Source: Pseudomonadota bacterium (GTDB taxonomy: Bacteria > Pseudomonadota > Alphaproteobacteria > Rhizobiales > Devosiaceae). Taken from it: DNA of 24,417 bases. Numbering within the stretch: position 1 is the stretch's first letter; each line of letters opens with the position of its first letter. Shown one piece after another: positions 1 through 8,061 of this stretch. The translations under genes and the position numbers were made by a program. Location of the stretch: contig JAEZKB010000217.1 of the NCBI GenBank assembly GCA_023415605.1, forward strand, positions 1 through 24,417. Direction: 5' to 3'. The notes below the pieces were generated by a model. It had not been told where the DNA came from and searched no databases. It was given only the letters and a program-made list of their open reading frames with translations.

Positions 1-92
1 GCGCTGGCCGGAAGCGCAACGCCATGGTTGCGGATGGTCTGCGGATCGACCACGAGGTAGCGGTTGCCGCGGGCATCATAGAGTTTTTCCAT
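1..92 (-). CDS. possible small hypothetical protein, N-terminal part only
   Basis: On the minus strand an ATG at 92 opens a frame that runs off the left edge for 30 codons, beginning MEKLYDARGNRYLVVDPQ. An in-frame TAG lies four codons upstream of this ATG, so no longer start exists. I see no clear Shine-Dalgarno sequence. The residue mix looks protein-like (charged start, then a RYLVVD beta-strand-like stretch), and it would be divergent from the amidohydrolase gene at 210. I do not recognise the family. A plus-strand frame through the same bases is also open, so this call is weak. Confidence 0.35.
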   Translation of the reverse strand, partial: MEKLYDARGNRYLVVDPQTIRNHGVALPAS

Positions 93-209
93 AAAGCTGG
101 AGCTAGCATGTCCAGCGTTGTCGGCGATAGCGTGATGCTGCCGGCTTGGGTTGACGCATCGCTGCCCCACCGGGCAAGGTGACTCGCAAACATTTTCTAG
201 GTCTAGGTA

Positions 210-1376
210 ATGCCCGTCATAAACCGCGTCGCCGAATTTCAGGACGAAATCGCCGCGTGGCGACGCGACTTTCACCAGAACCCCGAACTGCAATACGACG
301 TACATCGCACGGCCGGCAAAGTGGCCGAGTTGTTGCGCTCGTTCGGGGTGGACGAGGTGGTGGAAGGGATCGGGCGAACGGGCGTGGTTGGCGTTATCAA
401 GGGCCGCGGACCGGGCAAGACAATTGGGCTGCGCGCCGACATGGATGCGCTACCGATCACCGAACGGACCGGCGCCGACTATGCCAGCCAGAACACCGGC
501 AAGATGCATGCCTGCGGCCATGACGGGCACACGGCCATGCTGCTGGGGGCGGCAAAGTACCTGGCCGAGACGCGGAATTTCGACGGCACCGCCATCGTGA
601 TCTTTCAGCCGGCCGAAGAGGGCGGCGCCGGCGGCAAGGCAATGATCGAAGACGGGCTGATGGACCGCTTCGGCATCTCTCAAGTCTACGGCATGCACAA
701 CATGCCGGGCATCCCGGCTGGGACGTTCGGCATCCGCGCCGGCGGCATCATGGCGGCCACAGACGAGTTCAACGTGGTGATCGAGGGCCTCGGTGGACAT
801 GCGGCCAAGCCCCATACCGCGGTGGACCCGGTGCTGACCACGGCTCATGTAGTGATGGCGCTGCAATCGATCGTGGCGCGCAATATTGACCCGATGCGAT
901 CGGCCGTCCTGTCGGTGACGATGCTGGCGGCGGGCGATGCCTTCAACGTGATCCCGCGCAACGTCAAGATGACGGGGACGATCCGTACTCACAGCGAAGA
1001 GATCCGCGATTTCATGGAACAGAGGTTCCGCGATGTGGTGAACAATGTCTGCGGCGCCTTCGGCTGCAAAGCCGACATCCACTATCGACGCGGGTACCCG
1101 GTAACGGTCAACTCAGCGGACGAGACAGACTATGCGGCGGCCATCGCGACCGAGATCGCCGGCGCCGAACGGGTTAACTCAAGTGTCGATGCCAGCATGG
1201 GCGGCGAGGACTTCTCGTACATGCTGCAGGCGCGGCCTGGGGCTTACATCTTCCTGGGCAACGGCAATACCAGCGACCTCCATACCGATACCTACGACTT
1301 CAACGACGAGATCATCCCCGTGGGCGTGAGCTACTGGGTGCGACTGGTGGAAGGCGCTTCGCGCACTGCCAATTGA
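210..1376 (+). CDS. M20D family metallo-amidohydrolase (hippurate / N-acyl-amino-acid hydrolase type)
   Basis: This 388-aa protein is a cytoplasmic zinc-dependent amidohydrolase of peptidase family M20, subfamily D (HipO, AbgB, IAA-amino-acid hydrolase relatives), which removes acyl groups from N-acyl amino acids. The family motifs are all present: LRADMDALP near 74-82, the metal-binding MHACGHDGH at 99-107 (Cys102, His104), FQPAEEGG at 132-139 (Glu136/Glu137), GMHNMPG, the dimerisation-domain GGHAAKPH, MGGEDFSYM, and the C-terminal LHTDTYDFNDE with the last metal histidine. Length is normal. The ATG at 210 gives the usual family N-terminus; the ribosome site is weak (AGGT just upstream). Its stop overlaps the start of the next gene, so the two are probably co-transcribed. 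The natural substrate cannot be read from sequence. Confidence 0.93.
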   Translation: MPVINRVAEFQDEIAAWRRDFHQNPELQYDVHRTAGKVAELLRSFGVDEVVEGIGRTGVVGVIKGRGPGKTIGLRADMDALPITERTGADYASQNTGKMHACGHDGHTAMLLGAAKYLAETRNFDGTAIVIFQPAEEGGAGGKAMIEDGLMDRFGISQVYGMHNMPGIPAGTFGIRAGGIMAATDEFNVVIEGLGGHAAKPHTAVDPVLTTAHVVMALQSIVARNIDPMRSAVLSVTMLAAGDAFNVIPRNVKMTGTIRTHSEEIRDFMEQRFRDVVNNVCGAFGCKADIHYRRGYPVTVNSADETDYAAAIATEIAGAERVNSSVDASMGGEDFSYMLQARPGAYIFLGNGNTSDLHTDTYDFNDEIIPVGVSYWVRLVEGASRTAN

Positions 1377-2437
1377 CCGACGACGCCTTGCCCGTTCGAA
1401 CCGTCGTCTTCCGGACGCTGCTGACCCTCGCCATTTCCGCTGTGGGCGGGTTTGCGGCGAGCCTCTTCGGCATTCCCGGCGCCTGGCTGATGGGCGGCGC
1501 GCTGGCAGTGGCCCTGGCGGCGATCGCCGGGGTCAAGGTGATGATGCCCAACTGGCTGCGCGACCTCGGCTTCATGCTCACCGGGCTCTCGATGGGCGCG
1601 AGTGTGGCGCGCGACAGCCTGCAGCTCATCGTGCAGTGGCCGGTGACGATGGCGGCCATGGTGCTCGAACTGCTGATCATCATCTCGACTACCGGGTATC
1701 TGCTCCGCAAGATCTTCAAGGTTGATCGGGGCACAGCCTATCTGAGTTCGTTCCCCGGACACCTTTCGTTCGTAATGGGCATGGCGGCGGCGGGAGTGGG
1801 TGACCCCCGGCAGATCGTCATCATCCAAGTCATCCGCATCCTGCTCTTGACCATCTGCGTGCCGATCGGCGCGCTGTTCCTGCCGGTGGGGCATTTCTCG
1901 CAGGCGGCCGTCCCCGATGCGACGCCGCTGATGCTGATCGGCATGTTCTCGGTCTGTGCGCTGGTGGGATTTGTGTTCACCCGGCTGCGCGTGCCCGCCG
2001 GCTATTCGCTGGGCGCGATGGCGGCGGCAACAACCGCCAAGCTGATGGGCTTTTTCGAGGGCGCCATTCCGGACCCACTGGTGATTGTCACCTTCGTACT
2101 GGTGGGGGCACTGATCGGATCGCGCTTCCAAGGCATCACGCGCGCCGAGATCGTCAAGGCAGCGGCGGGTGGCTTGATCGGTACGTTCATCGCCGTAGCA
2201 GTGGTGACGGTGATGGCCTATGCGTCGAGCACACTGGTCGATATGCCGTTCGCCCAGATCTGGCTCGGGCTGTCGCCGGGCGGGCTCGAGGCGATGGGCG
2301 CCCTGGGCGTGGCGCTGGGCCTCGATACGGCGTTCATTGCCGCACACCACGTGACCCGACTCCTGTTGCTGACCGTCTTCATCCCCCTCGTGGTGATGCT
2401 TGTGCGTGGCCGGGAGGGTCGCTTACCGCCGCAATAG
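1373..2437 (+). CDS. AbrB-family integral membrane protein (PF05145 type)
   Basis: This 354-aa polytopic membrane protein matches the AbrB family (E. coli AbrB; older label 'ammonia monooxygenase'), a duplicated membrane module of unclear transport function. Visible family signatures are GIPGAWLMGG near 33-42 and its second-half counterpart, LSSFPGHLSFVMGM in the middle, and LSPGGLEAM followed by FIAAHHVTR near the C-terminus. About nine to ten hydrophobic segments are evident. The start is taken as TTG at 1373, overlapping the amidohydrolase stop as TTGA, which suggests translational coupling; a second TTG lies five codons later and cannot be excluded. The gene converges on malG with only 4 bp between stop codons. 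Pairing with an amidohydrolase hints at import or export of the same compound, which is inference. Confidence 0.85.
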   Translation: MTDDALPVRTVVFRTLLTLAISAVGGFAASLFGIPGAWLMGGALAVALAAIAGVKVMMPNWLRDLGFMLTGLSMGASVARDSLQLIVQWPVTMAAMVLELLIIISTTGYLLRKIFKVDRGTAYLSSFPGHLSFVMGMAAAGVGDPRQIVIIQVIRILLLTICVPIGALFLPVGHFSQAAVPDATPLMLIGMFSVCALVGFVFTRLRVPAGYSLGAMAAATTAKLMGFFEGAIPDPLVIVTFVLVGALIGSRFQGITRAEIVKAAAGGLIGTFIAVAVVTVMAYASSTLVDMPFAQIWLGLSPGGLEAMGALGVALGLDTAFIAAHHVTRLLLLTVFIPLVVMLVRGREGRLPPQ

Positions 2438-2457
2438 GGGTTTACCCTTTTACCCCT
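2436..2457. terminator. short inverted repeat between converging abrB-like gene and malG
   Basis: AGGGGT (2436-2441) and ACCCCT (2452-2457) form a 6-bp inverted repeat around a 10-nt loop containing CCCTTTT. It spans the 4-bp gap between the converging stop codons and is the only candidate terminator for either gene. The stem is short and there is no clean T-run after it on either strand, so termination here is a guess. Confidence 0.25.
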
Positions 2458-3332
2458 CCATCCGCCAAACCGCTGACCAGGTAGCGCTGGGCCAAGAGGA
2501 ACACGATGGTGATAGGGAGCCCAGAGAGGATTGCCGCGGCTGCGAAGTCACCCCAGAGGTAGCGCTGCTCATAGAGGTATGAGCGGGCGCCAACGGCAAG
2601 CGTCATATTGTTGGTTTCGCGCAGCAGCACCGACGCCACCGGATATTCGGTGACGAGGCCGATGAAACTCAGGACAAAGACCACCGCCAGAATTGGCACC
2701 GACATGGGCAGGAAGACATATCGGAAGGTCTGCCAAGGCGTGGCGCCGTCGATCTGGGCCGCCTTGTCCATCGCCGGATCGATGGAGTCGAAATAGCCCT
2801 TGATGGTCCAGATGTGGAGGGTAATGCCGCTGAGGTAGGCCACGATCAGCGACCAGTGACTGTCGATGCCCAGCACCGGGGTAACCGAACCGAGCGCATC
2901 GAAGAGCGTATAGAGCGCGATGACCGTCAGCGCGGCTGGAAACATCTGGACGATCAGTAGCGTGTCGAGAATGGCGCTGCGGCCGCGGAAGCGCATGCGG
3001 GAAAAGGCATAGGCGGCGGTCATCGAAAGGATGAGGATGCCGGCGGACGCGACCATCCCGATCTTGACGGAATTGAAGAGCCAGGTGAGCACCGGAAAGG
3101 GCGGCTGCAGCACGGTGCCATCCGGCGTGGTGTAAGGAATACCGAGCGCGAGCGACCAGTGCTCGAAACTGATCGGATCGGGGATTAGCGTGCCGGTGGA
3201 GAAATTGCCGGGCCGGAGCGAGATCGAGAGCACGATCAGGAACGGGAACAGGATCAACGCGATGAAAGCGATGAGGAAGCCGTGGGCGGCGACCTTCTTC
3301 CAGAACAGTGTGCGTGGGTGCTCGACAATCAT
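2442..3332 (-). CDS. malG: maltose/maltodextrin ABC transporter permease MalG
   Basis: This 296-aa inner-membrane permease pairs with MalF to form the translocation channel of the maltose importer. It shows six hydrophobic segments, the cytoplasmic EAA loop AAQIDGATPWQTFRYVFLP at about 191-209 that docks on MalK, and the diagnostic enteric MalG ending YLVSGLADGGVKG. Length equals E. coli MalG (296). The ATG at 3332 lies 3 nt after the malF stop, and the GGGGGAGGGG in the last malF codons serves as its ribosome site, so the two are translationally linked. It is the last gene of the glucosidase-malEFG operon. Confidence 0.95.
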   Translation of the reverse strand: MIVEHPRTLFWKKVAAHGFLIAFIALILFPFLIVLSISLRPGNFSTGTLIPDPISFEHWSLALGIPYTTPDGTVLQPPFPVLTWLFNSVKIGMVASAGILILSMTAAYAFSRMRFRGRSAILDTLLIVQMFPAALTVIALYTLFDALGSVTPVLGIDSHWSLIVAYLSGITLHIWTIKGYFDSIDPAMDKAAQIDGATPWQTFRYVFLPMSVPILAVVFVLSFIGLVTEYPVASVLLRETNNMTLAVGARSYLYEQRYLWGDFAAAAILSGLPITIVFLLAQRYLVSGLADGGVKG

Positions 3333-3335
3333 GGT

Positions 3336-4895
3336 TCAGCCCCTCCCCCGAGCTTCGGCGGCTTTGCGCAAGGCGAAGAAATTGGCGTAGGCGAGGACGC
3401 CGACGAGGACGAAGATCATGGTCGAGATGGCGCCGGCGATACCAAAGCTCTGGCCGGCATCCTGGAACGACATGCGGAAGGTGAAGGAGCCGAGGATATC
3501 GGTCTGGCCGGCCGGGATCAGCGTGCCCGGAATGTCGGGCGCGCCGCGTGTCAGCAGCAGGATGATGACGACGTTGTTGAAGTTGAAGGCGAAGCTCGAA
3601 ATCAGCAGCGGCACGAAGGGCGGCAAGATCTGCGGCAGGGTGATGGAAAAGAACGAGCGGATGGGGCTCGAGCCTTCGAGCGCGGCGGCCTTGTAGTGGT
3701 CCTGCGGGACGGACTGCAGATAGCCCATGGAGAGCAGCATCATATAGGGATAGCCCAACCAGACATTGACCATGATCAGCATGGTGCGGGCGAGCGTGGG
3801 GTCGGTGAACCAGTTGGGCTTGATGCCGAAGAGACCCGAGAGGATGAGATTGATCTCGCCGAAATTCTGGTTGAAGAGGCCGCGGAACACCAGGATCGAG
3901 ATGAAGGCGGGCACGGCGTAAGGCAGGATCAGCAGGATGCGGTAGACCGCCTTGCCGCGCAGATGCGGCCACTGCAGGATCGCCGCCAGCGTGACGCCGA
4001 CGGCGAAGCCGCAGAACACCGAGGCCAGGGCGAAGGTAACAGTCCAGAGGAAGATCTGCAGCATGGGCTGGCGGATGCCCTCGTTGAAGAGCACGCGCTG
4101 GAAATTGGCCAGGCCGACATTGACGCGCCAGCCGGGGGCGACGGTCTGGCCGGCATCGTTGCGGAAGAAGCCCACGCTGTCGTCGGGGGTGAGTTTGGAG
4201 CCATCGGTGATGTTGACCAGCGAGCCATCGTCCTGGCGCTGGTAGACCGAGGTGACGCGGGCGAAGCTGCGGAGGCCCGAGGATTGCAGTTCGGTGCCGT
4301 CGGGCAGCTTGGCGGTGACGGCACCGAGCTGGTTGCGGAATTTGATCACATCCCTCATTGGCACGGTCTCGGCCGGCGCAGCGGTCACCCGCGCCATGTC
4401 GAGGGTCACGGGAGTGCCGTCGAGGGCGAAGGTGGAGCTGAGGAGTCCGCCATCGTCTTCGGGCAGGAAGAGCTGGTAGCCGCCGTCGGCAGCGACGAGG
4501 GCGAAGGGACGCTCGGTGGATTTGTCGATGGTGCGCTGACCGAGGTGATAGGCGACGACGCGATCGAAGGTCAGCAGATTGCGGGCGCCGAAATTGGTGA
4601 AGCCGACATAGCTCGTATAGAGCACCGGCAGGGCGATGAAGATCAGCACGGCGGTGACGGCGGGGAAGACGAAGCGCGCGGTGTAGAATCGGCGCGAGCC
4701 GAAGACAATGACGATGCCGATGAGCAGCGCCATGGTGACGACGGCAAAGAGCGGCTCGCCGGCGAGATAGAGGCCCCAGACGATGTACATGAGGCCGAGC
4801 GCGAGAGCGCCGACGATGGCGTAGCGGATGAGATGGCCCAGGCCGATGGAACGGCGCGGTCGGACGGACGGACCGGCTTCGGTGATCGTGGTCAT
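3336..4895 (-). CDS. malF: maltose/maltodextrin ABC transporter permease MalF
   Basis: This 519-aa permease is the larger channel subunit of the maltose importer. Three hydrophobic segments (about 25-95) precede a large periplasmic loop (roughly 97-280), as in enteric MalF where this P2 loop contacts MalE. The C-terminal permease domain carries the EAA loop KAAALEGSSPIRSFFSITLP at about 402-421. Length is close to E. coli MalF (514). I chose ATG at 4895 over the longer GTG at 4916: GGGAGGGGAG sits 10 nt before the ATG, and the GTG lies inside that purine-rich site. The gene follows malE after a 92-bp gap with a GC-rich hairpin. Confidence 0.95.
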   Translation of the reverse strand: MTTITEAGPSVRPRRSIGLGHLIRYAIVGALALGLMYIVWGLYLAGEPLFAVVTMALLIGIVIVFGSRRFYTARFVFPAVTAVLIFIALPVLYTSYVGFTNFGARNLLTFDRVVAYHLGQRTIDKSTERPFALVAADGGYQLFLPEDDGGLLSSTFALDGTPVTLDMARVTAAPAETVPMRDVIKFRNQLGAVTAKLPDGTELQSSGLRSFARVTSVYQRQDDGSLVNITDGSKLTPDDSVGFFRNDAGQTVAPGWRVNVGLANFQRVLFNEGIRQPMLQIFLWTVTFALASVFCGFAVGVTLAAILQWPHLRGKAVYRILLILPYAVPAFISILVFRGLFNQNFGEINLILSGLFGIKPNWFTDPTLARTMLIMVNVWLGYPYMMLLSMGYLQSVPQDHYKAAALEGSSPIRSFFSITLPQILPPFVPLLISSFAFNFNNVVIILLLTRGAPDIPGTLIPAGQTDILGSFTFRMSFQDAGQSFGIAGAISTMIFVLVGVLAYANFFALRKAAEARGRG

Positions 4896-4946
4896 GGTAC
4901 CGGGCTCCCCTCCCACCCTGGTTCGCTATCCCTGCAGGCAAGCTCC

Positions 4947-4974
4947 GCCACCCTCCCCGCGGAGGGAGGGTGGC
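4947..4974. repeat. GC-rich palindrome (REP-like hairpin) between malE and malF
   Basis: GCCACCCTC (4947-4955) pairs perfectly with GAGGGTGGC (4966-4974) around CCCGCGGAGG. There is no T-tract, so it is not an obvious terminator. It begins 14 bp past the malE stop, where a stable hairpin could protect malE mRNA and lower downstream malFG output, as known for REP elements between malE and malF in E. coli. A related palindrome follows malK at 10209-10233, suggesting a dispersed repeat family. Confidence 0.6.
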
Positions 4975-4987
4975 AGAGTGAACCGAG

Positions 4988-6163
4988 TTACTCGGCGAGG
5001 ATGCGCTTGGCGGCGTCGTCGAGGGCTTGGTCCACGGTGGCCGACTTGTCCGTGATGGAAGCGAGCGCCGGGCCCATGGCGGCCCAGAACTTGCCCATGG
5101 CCGGGGTCGAAGGCATGGGCACGCCGGCCTGCGCATTGGCGAGGGTGGCGGCTACATTGGCGTCGCCGGCGAGGGTTTCGGCGAAACTCTCGTCGGCCAC
5201 GGCGCCGAGCGGCACGTCGTCGTTGATGGTCTTCAACCCCTCGTCGGTGACGAGGTAGTTCTCGATGAACTCGATGGCGAGGTCGCGGTTGGGCGAGGCG
5301 GCGTTGACGTTGGCGGCGAGGACGCCGACGAAGGACTTGCTCGGCTGGCCGGCTACCGACGGGATCGGGGCGACGCCGAAGTTGATGCCCGAGGTCGCGA
5401 GGTTGGCCCAGGCCCACGGCCCGTTGATCACCATGGCGACTTCGCCCTTGTTGATCGCGGCATCCATGACGCCATAGTCGACGCCCGAGGGCATGACGCC
5501 GTCGTCGATGAACTGGCGCAGCAGCGCAGCGCCCTTCTTGGCTCCTTCATTGTTGACGCCGGTATCCTTGGGATCATAGGCGCCGTCCTTCTTCTGGAAG
5601 GCGTAGCCACCGTTCGCCGCGAGCAGCGGGAAGGTGAAATAGGTGTTGTTGTAGTCCCAGAGGATCGGCTTGACGTCTTCGGGCAGCGTCAGCTCCTGGA
5701 TGGACTCCATGGTGGCCGGCGGCGTGGGCACGAGATCCTTGTTGTAGATGAGGCCGACGGCTTCCACGGCGATCGGGTAGCCCCAGGTCTTGCCGTCGAA
5801 GGTCACGGCGTCCCAGGCGAAATCGAAGATGCCGTCCTTGACCTCGGCCGAGGGTTCGACCGGGGCGATGAGGCCGGCGGCGGCCCACTCGCCGAAGCGG
5901 TCATGCGCCCAGATGAAGATATCCGGACCATCACCGGTAGCGGCCGACTGCTGGAACTTGTCGGTCACCGCCTCGGGGTGCTCGACCACGACATCGACAC
6001 CAAGTTCTTCCTTGAACTTGTCGCCAATGGCCTGCAGGCCATTGAAGCCCTTGTCGCCGTTGATCCAGATCAGCAGCTTGCCGTCCTCGAACGCCTGGCT
6101 CAGCGACGTGGAAGCGAGCAGCACGGCAGCGCCGAGCGCGATTGATTTGATCGTGGTCTTCAT
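4988..6163 (-). CDS. malE: maltose-binding periplasmic protein MalE
   Basis: This 391-aa protein is the periplasmic substrate-binding component of the maltose/maltodextrin importer. It starts with a Sec signal peptide (Lys-containing n-region, hydrophobic core GAAVLLAST, cleavage after SQA at 24) and the mature start FEDGKLLIWINGDKGFNGL closely parallels E. coli MalE. Further matches are GDGPDIFIWAHDRFGEWAAAG, GYPIAVEAVGLIYNKDL and VAMVINGPWAWANL, which contain the ligand-stacking aromatics. Length is near E. coli MalE (396). The start has a strong GGAGG nine nt upstream. It is the second gene of the operon, after the alpha-glucosidase. Confidence 0.96.
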   Translation of the reverse strand: MKTTIKSIALGAAVLLASTSLSQAFEDGKLLIWINGDKGFNGLQAIGDKFKEELGVDVVVEHPEAVTDKFQQSAATGDGPDIFIWAHDRFGEWAAAGLIAPVEPSAEVKDGIFDFAWDAVTFDGKTWGYPIAVEAVGLIYNKDLVPTPPATMESIQELTLPEDVKPILWDYNNTYFTFPLLAANGGYAFQKKDGAYDPKDTGVNNEGAKKGAALLRQFIDDGVMPSGVDYGVMDAAINKGEVAMVINGPWAWANLATSGINFGVAPIPSVAGQPSKSFVGVLAANVNAASPNRDLAIEFIENYLVTDEGLKTINDDVPLGAVADESFAETLAGDANVAATLANAQAGVPMPSTPAMGKFWAAMGPALASITDKSATVDQALDDAAKRILAE

Positions 6164-6232
6164 TCTTGATCCTCCCAGACAGATGTTGGTTGCACCGGTC
6201 CCACGCCGGCCAACTCCTTTTTCAACCCGCGC

Positions 6233-7888
6233 TCACCTCTTGGCCCGGCGGTTGAACTTGATATCGAGGCGGCTGCCTCCCGCAGCCTCCTCGAAAAATG
6301 CGAAAGCGTTGGCCTCGAGCGTCAACCGTGTGCGCGCCAGCGTCGCGCCCTCGGAGAAGGGTAGCAGCGTTCCGGCATCGCCGTTATCGACGGTCACCCG
6401 GATCGGATCGGCGCTCAGATTGAAAAGGCACACAAGCCTTCGTTCGCCGGCGGTACGCCGGAACGCGAGCAGCGGTTCGCTGACCTTGAAGAACTCGATG
6501 TCGCCCTCGATCAGTTCGACATGCTCTTTCCGGAAGGCGATGGCCTTGCGGTAGAAGTGTAGCGTCGATTTTTCGTCGGCCTCCTGCGCGGCGACGTTCA
6601 GGGCCGACTGCGCCGGCTTGACCGGCAGCCACGGCTTGCCGGTGGTGAAGCCATTGGGCGCTTCGCCCTCGTCCCATGGGATCGGCGTGCGGCAGCCGTC
6701 ACGACCCTTGTACTCCGGCCAGAAGCGGATGCCCGGGGGATCGGTCAGTTCCTCGAACAGCATGTCTGTCTCGGGCAGGCCGAGCTCTTCGCCTTGATAG
6801 AGGCACACCGAACCACGGAATGAGAGCAGCATGGCCGCAGCTTGGCGCGCCAGTGCCGGTTGCGAGACCGAGTACTGCGCCCAGCGCGAGACATGACGGT
6901 TGACGTCGTGGTTCGAGAAGGCCCAGCACGGCCAGCCATTTGGCGCACCCGTGAAGAACTTGCGGATCTTCGACGAGAAGTGCTCGGCGGTGAACTCATT
7001 TCCCAGCATGTCGAAGGTATAGGCCATGTGCAGCTTATCCCTGCCGGAGGTATATTCCTCCATGAGCTGCAGGCCTTTGTGGCTGTCGCCGATTTCGCCG
7101 ACGGTGGTGGTACCGGGGAATTGGTCGAGCAGTTTACGCACGCGCTTGAGGAACTCCAGGTTCTCCGGCTGGCTCTTGCCGTAGCGATGTTCCTGCATGT
7201 CATAGGGGTTGACCGCATAGGGCAGATGCCGCGGCCGGCGAGCGGGCGGGTTGCTCCGCAGCTGCTGGTCGTGGAAATAGTAGTTGACCGTATCGAGGCG
7301 GAAGCCATCGACACCGCGCTCGAGCCAGAAGCGCAGGACGTCGAGAACAGCATCCTGCACCGCAGGATTGTGGAAGTTGAGATCGGGCTGGTCGATCAGG
7401 AAATTGTGGAAGTAGTATTGCCCGCGAGAGGGATTCCACTCCCAGGCGCGACCGCCGAAGACCGATGGCCAGTTGTTGGGAGGCGAACCGTCCTTTTTGG
7501 GGTCGGCCCAGACGTACCAGTCGGCGCGCGCATTGGTGCGACTGAGCTTGCTCTCGCGGAACCAGGGGTGCTCGGCCGAGGTGTGCGACAGCACCTGGTC
7601 CATGATGACCTTCATGCCCAGCGCATGGGCCCGGGCGATCAGGGAGTCGAAGTCGTCGAGGCTGCCGAAGAGCCGGTCCACCTCTTTATAGTCGGAAACG
7701 TCGTAGCCCATGTCGGCCTGGGGCGACTGGTTGATCGGCGATAGCCAGATGCAGTCGACGCCGAGGGAGGCGATGTGATCGAGACGGCGCATGATGCCCG
7801 GCAGGTCGCCGATGCCATCGCCGTTACTGTCCTGAAAGGAGCGCGGATAGACCTGATAGATCACTCCGCCGCGCCACCATTCCCGCAT
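6233..7888 (-). CDS. aglA: GH13 alpha-glucosidase (AglA type)
   Basis: This 551-aa enzyme is a cytoplasmic alpha-glucosidase of glycoside hydrolase family 13 that splits imported maltose-type alpha-glucosides. It opens WWRGGVIYQVYPRSFQDSNGDGIGDL. The conserved regions are DQVLSH (Asp97-His102), GFRLDTVNY with nucleophile Asp199, VGEIGD with acid/base Glu265, and FSNHDVNR with His327-Asp328. Length and sequence style fit rhizobial AglA. It has no signal peptide. The ATG at 7888 is preceded by GGGAGGG. It is the first gene of the operon, 69 bp before malE, so transport and hydrolysis are co-expressed. Exact substrate range (maltose, sucrose, trehalose, isomaltose) cannot be set from sequence. 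Confidence 0.93.
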   Translation of the reverse strand: MREWWRGGVIYQVYPRSFQDSNGDGIGDLPGIMRRLDHIASLGVDCIWLSPINQSPQADMGYDVSDYKEVDRLFGSLDDFDSLIARAHALGMKVIMDQVLSHTSAEHPWFRESKLSRTNARADWYVWADPKKDGSPPNNWPSVFGGRAWEWNPSRGQYYFHNFLIDQPDLNFHNPAVQDAVLDVLRFWLERGVDGFRLDTVNYYFHDQQLRSNPPARRPRHLPYAVNPYDMQEHRYGKSQPENLEFLKRVRKLLDQFPGTTTVGEIGDSHKGLQLMEEYTSGRDKLHMAYTFDMLGNEFTAEHFSSKIRKFFTGAPNGWPCWAFSNHDVNRHVSRWAQYSVSQPALARQAAAMLLSFRGSVCLYQGEELGLPETDMLFEELTDPPGIRFWPEYKGRDGCRTPIPWDEGEAPNGFTTGKPWLPVKPAQSALNVAAQEADEKSTLHFYRKAIAFRKEHVELIEGDIEFFKVSEPLLAFRRTAGERRLVCLFNLSADPIRVTVDNGDAGTLLPFSEGATLARTRLTLEANAFAFFEEAAGGSRLDIKFNRRAKR

Positions 7889-7932
7889 GCGTTTCCCTCC
7901 CAGAGAGCGCGCGTGGTGATCTTGACCCGCTC

Positions 7933-7960
7933 ACCATAGCGCGGCGTTGAAATCTGTCAA
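7933..7960 (-). promoter_or_regulatory. sigma-70-type promoter for the aglA-malEFG operon
   Basis: On the minus strand TTGACA (7960-7955), a 16-bp spacer and TATGGT (7938-7933) form a good -35/-10 pair starting transcription about 40 bp before the glucosidase ATG. The -35 box lies inside the operator at 7956-7971, so bound repressor would block polymerase. Confidence 0.65.
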
Positions 7961-7971
7961 ACCGGTTTAAC
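7956..7971. promoter_or_regulatory. LacI-family operator, glucosidase side
   Basis: The perfect palindrome AAACCGGTTT (7959-7968) sits in the longer GTCAAACCGGTTTAAC, symmetric except for one base pair. The central CG step and 10-bp symmetry are typical of LacI/GalR operators. It overlaps the -35 box of the aglA-malEFG promoter and lies beside the divergent LacI-family gene. Confidence 0.8.
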
Positions 7972-8025
7972 TTTTGCACAGACCGCATCGGCGATTGCGC
8001 AGCTGACCGAGGATATGCAAACTTC

Positions 8026-8035
8026 AAACCGGTTT
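8026..8035. promoter_or_regulatory. LacI-family operator, repressor side
   Basis: A second exact AAACCGGTTT, in the context TTCAAACCGGTTTAGA, shares TCAAACCGGTTTA with the first site. Its centre is 67 bp from the other and 31 bp from the repressor start codon, consistent with autoregulation and possibly looping between the two sites. Confidence 0.8.
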
Positions 8036-8061
8036 AGATCGATCCTGCGGGGAGGCATGGA

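Noticed and set aside
151..179. TTGACG at 151-156 as the -35 of a promoter for the amidohydrolase gene
   Set aside because: The position 16-18 bp downstream reads GC-rich sequence with no resemblance to a -10 box.
24..182. Plus-strand frame at the left edge ending at 182
   Set aside because: It has no family resemblance or ribosome site and competes with the more protein-like minus-strand frame; neither can be confirmed without sequence to the left.
4896..4916. Longer MalF start at GTG 4916
   Set aside because: That GTG lies within the purine-rich ribosome site serving ATG 4895, and nothing upstream would serve as its own site.
2569..5136. Very long minus-strand open frame (855 codons) across malG, malF and the end of malE
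   Set aside because: Its translation is an Arg/Pro/His-rich composition typical of an off-frame read in GC-rich DNA, and it overlaps three well-identified genes on the same strand.
3282..5258. Long plus-strand open frame (658 codons) opposite malF and malE
   Set aside because: It is an antisense shadow rich in Glu, Gly and Asp with no recognisable domain; the opposite strand is fully explained by malEF.
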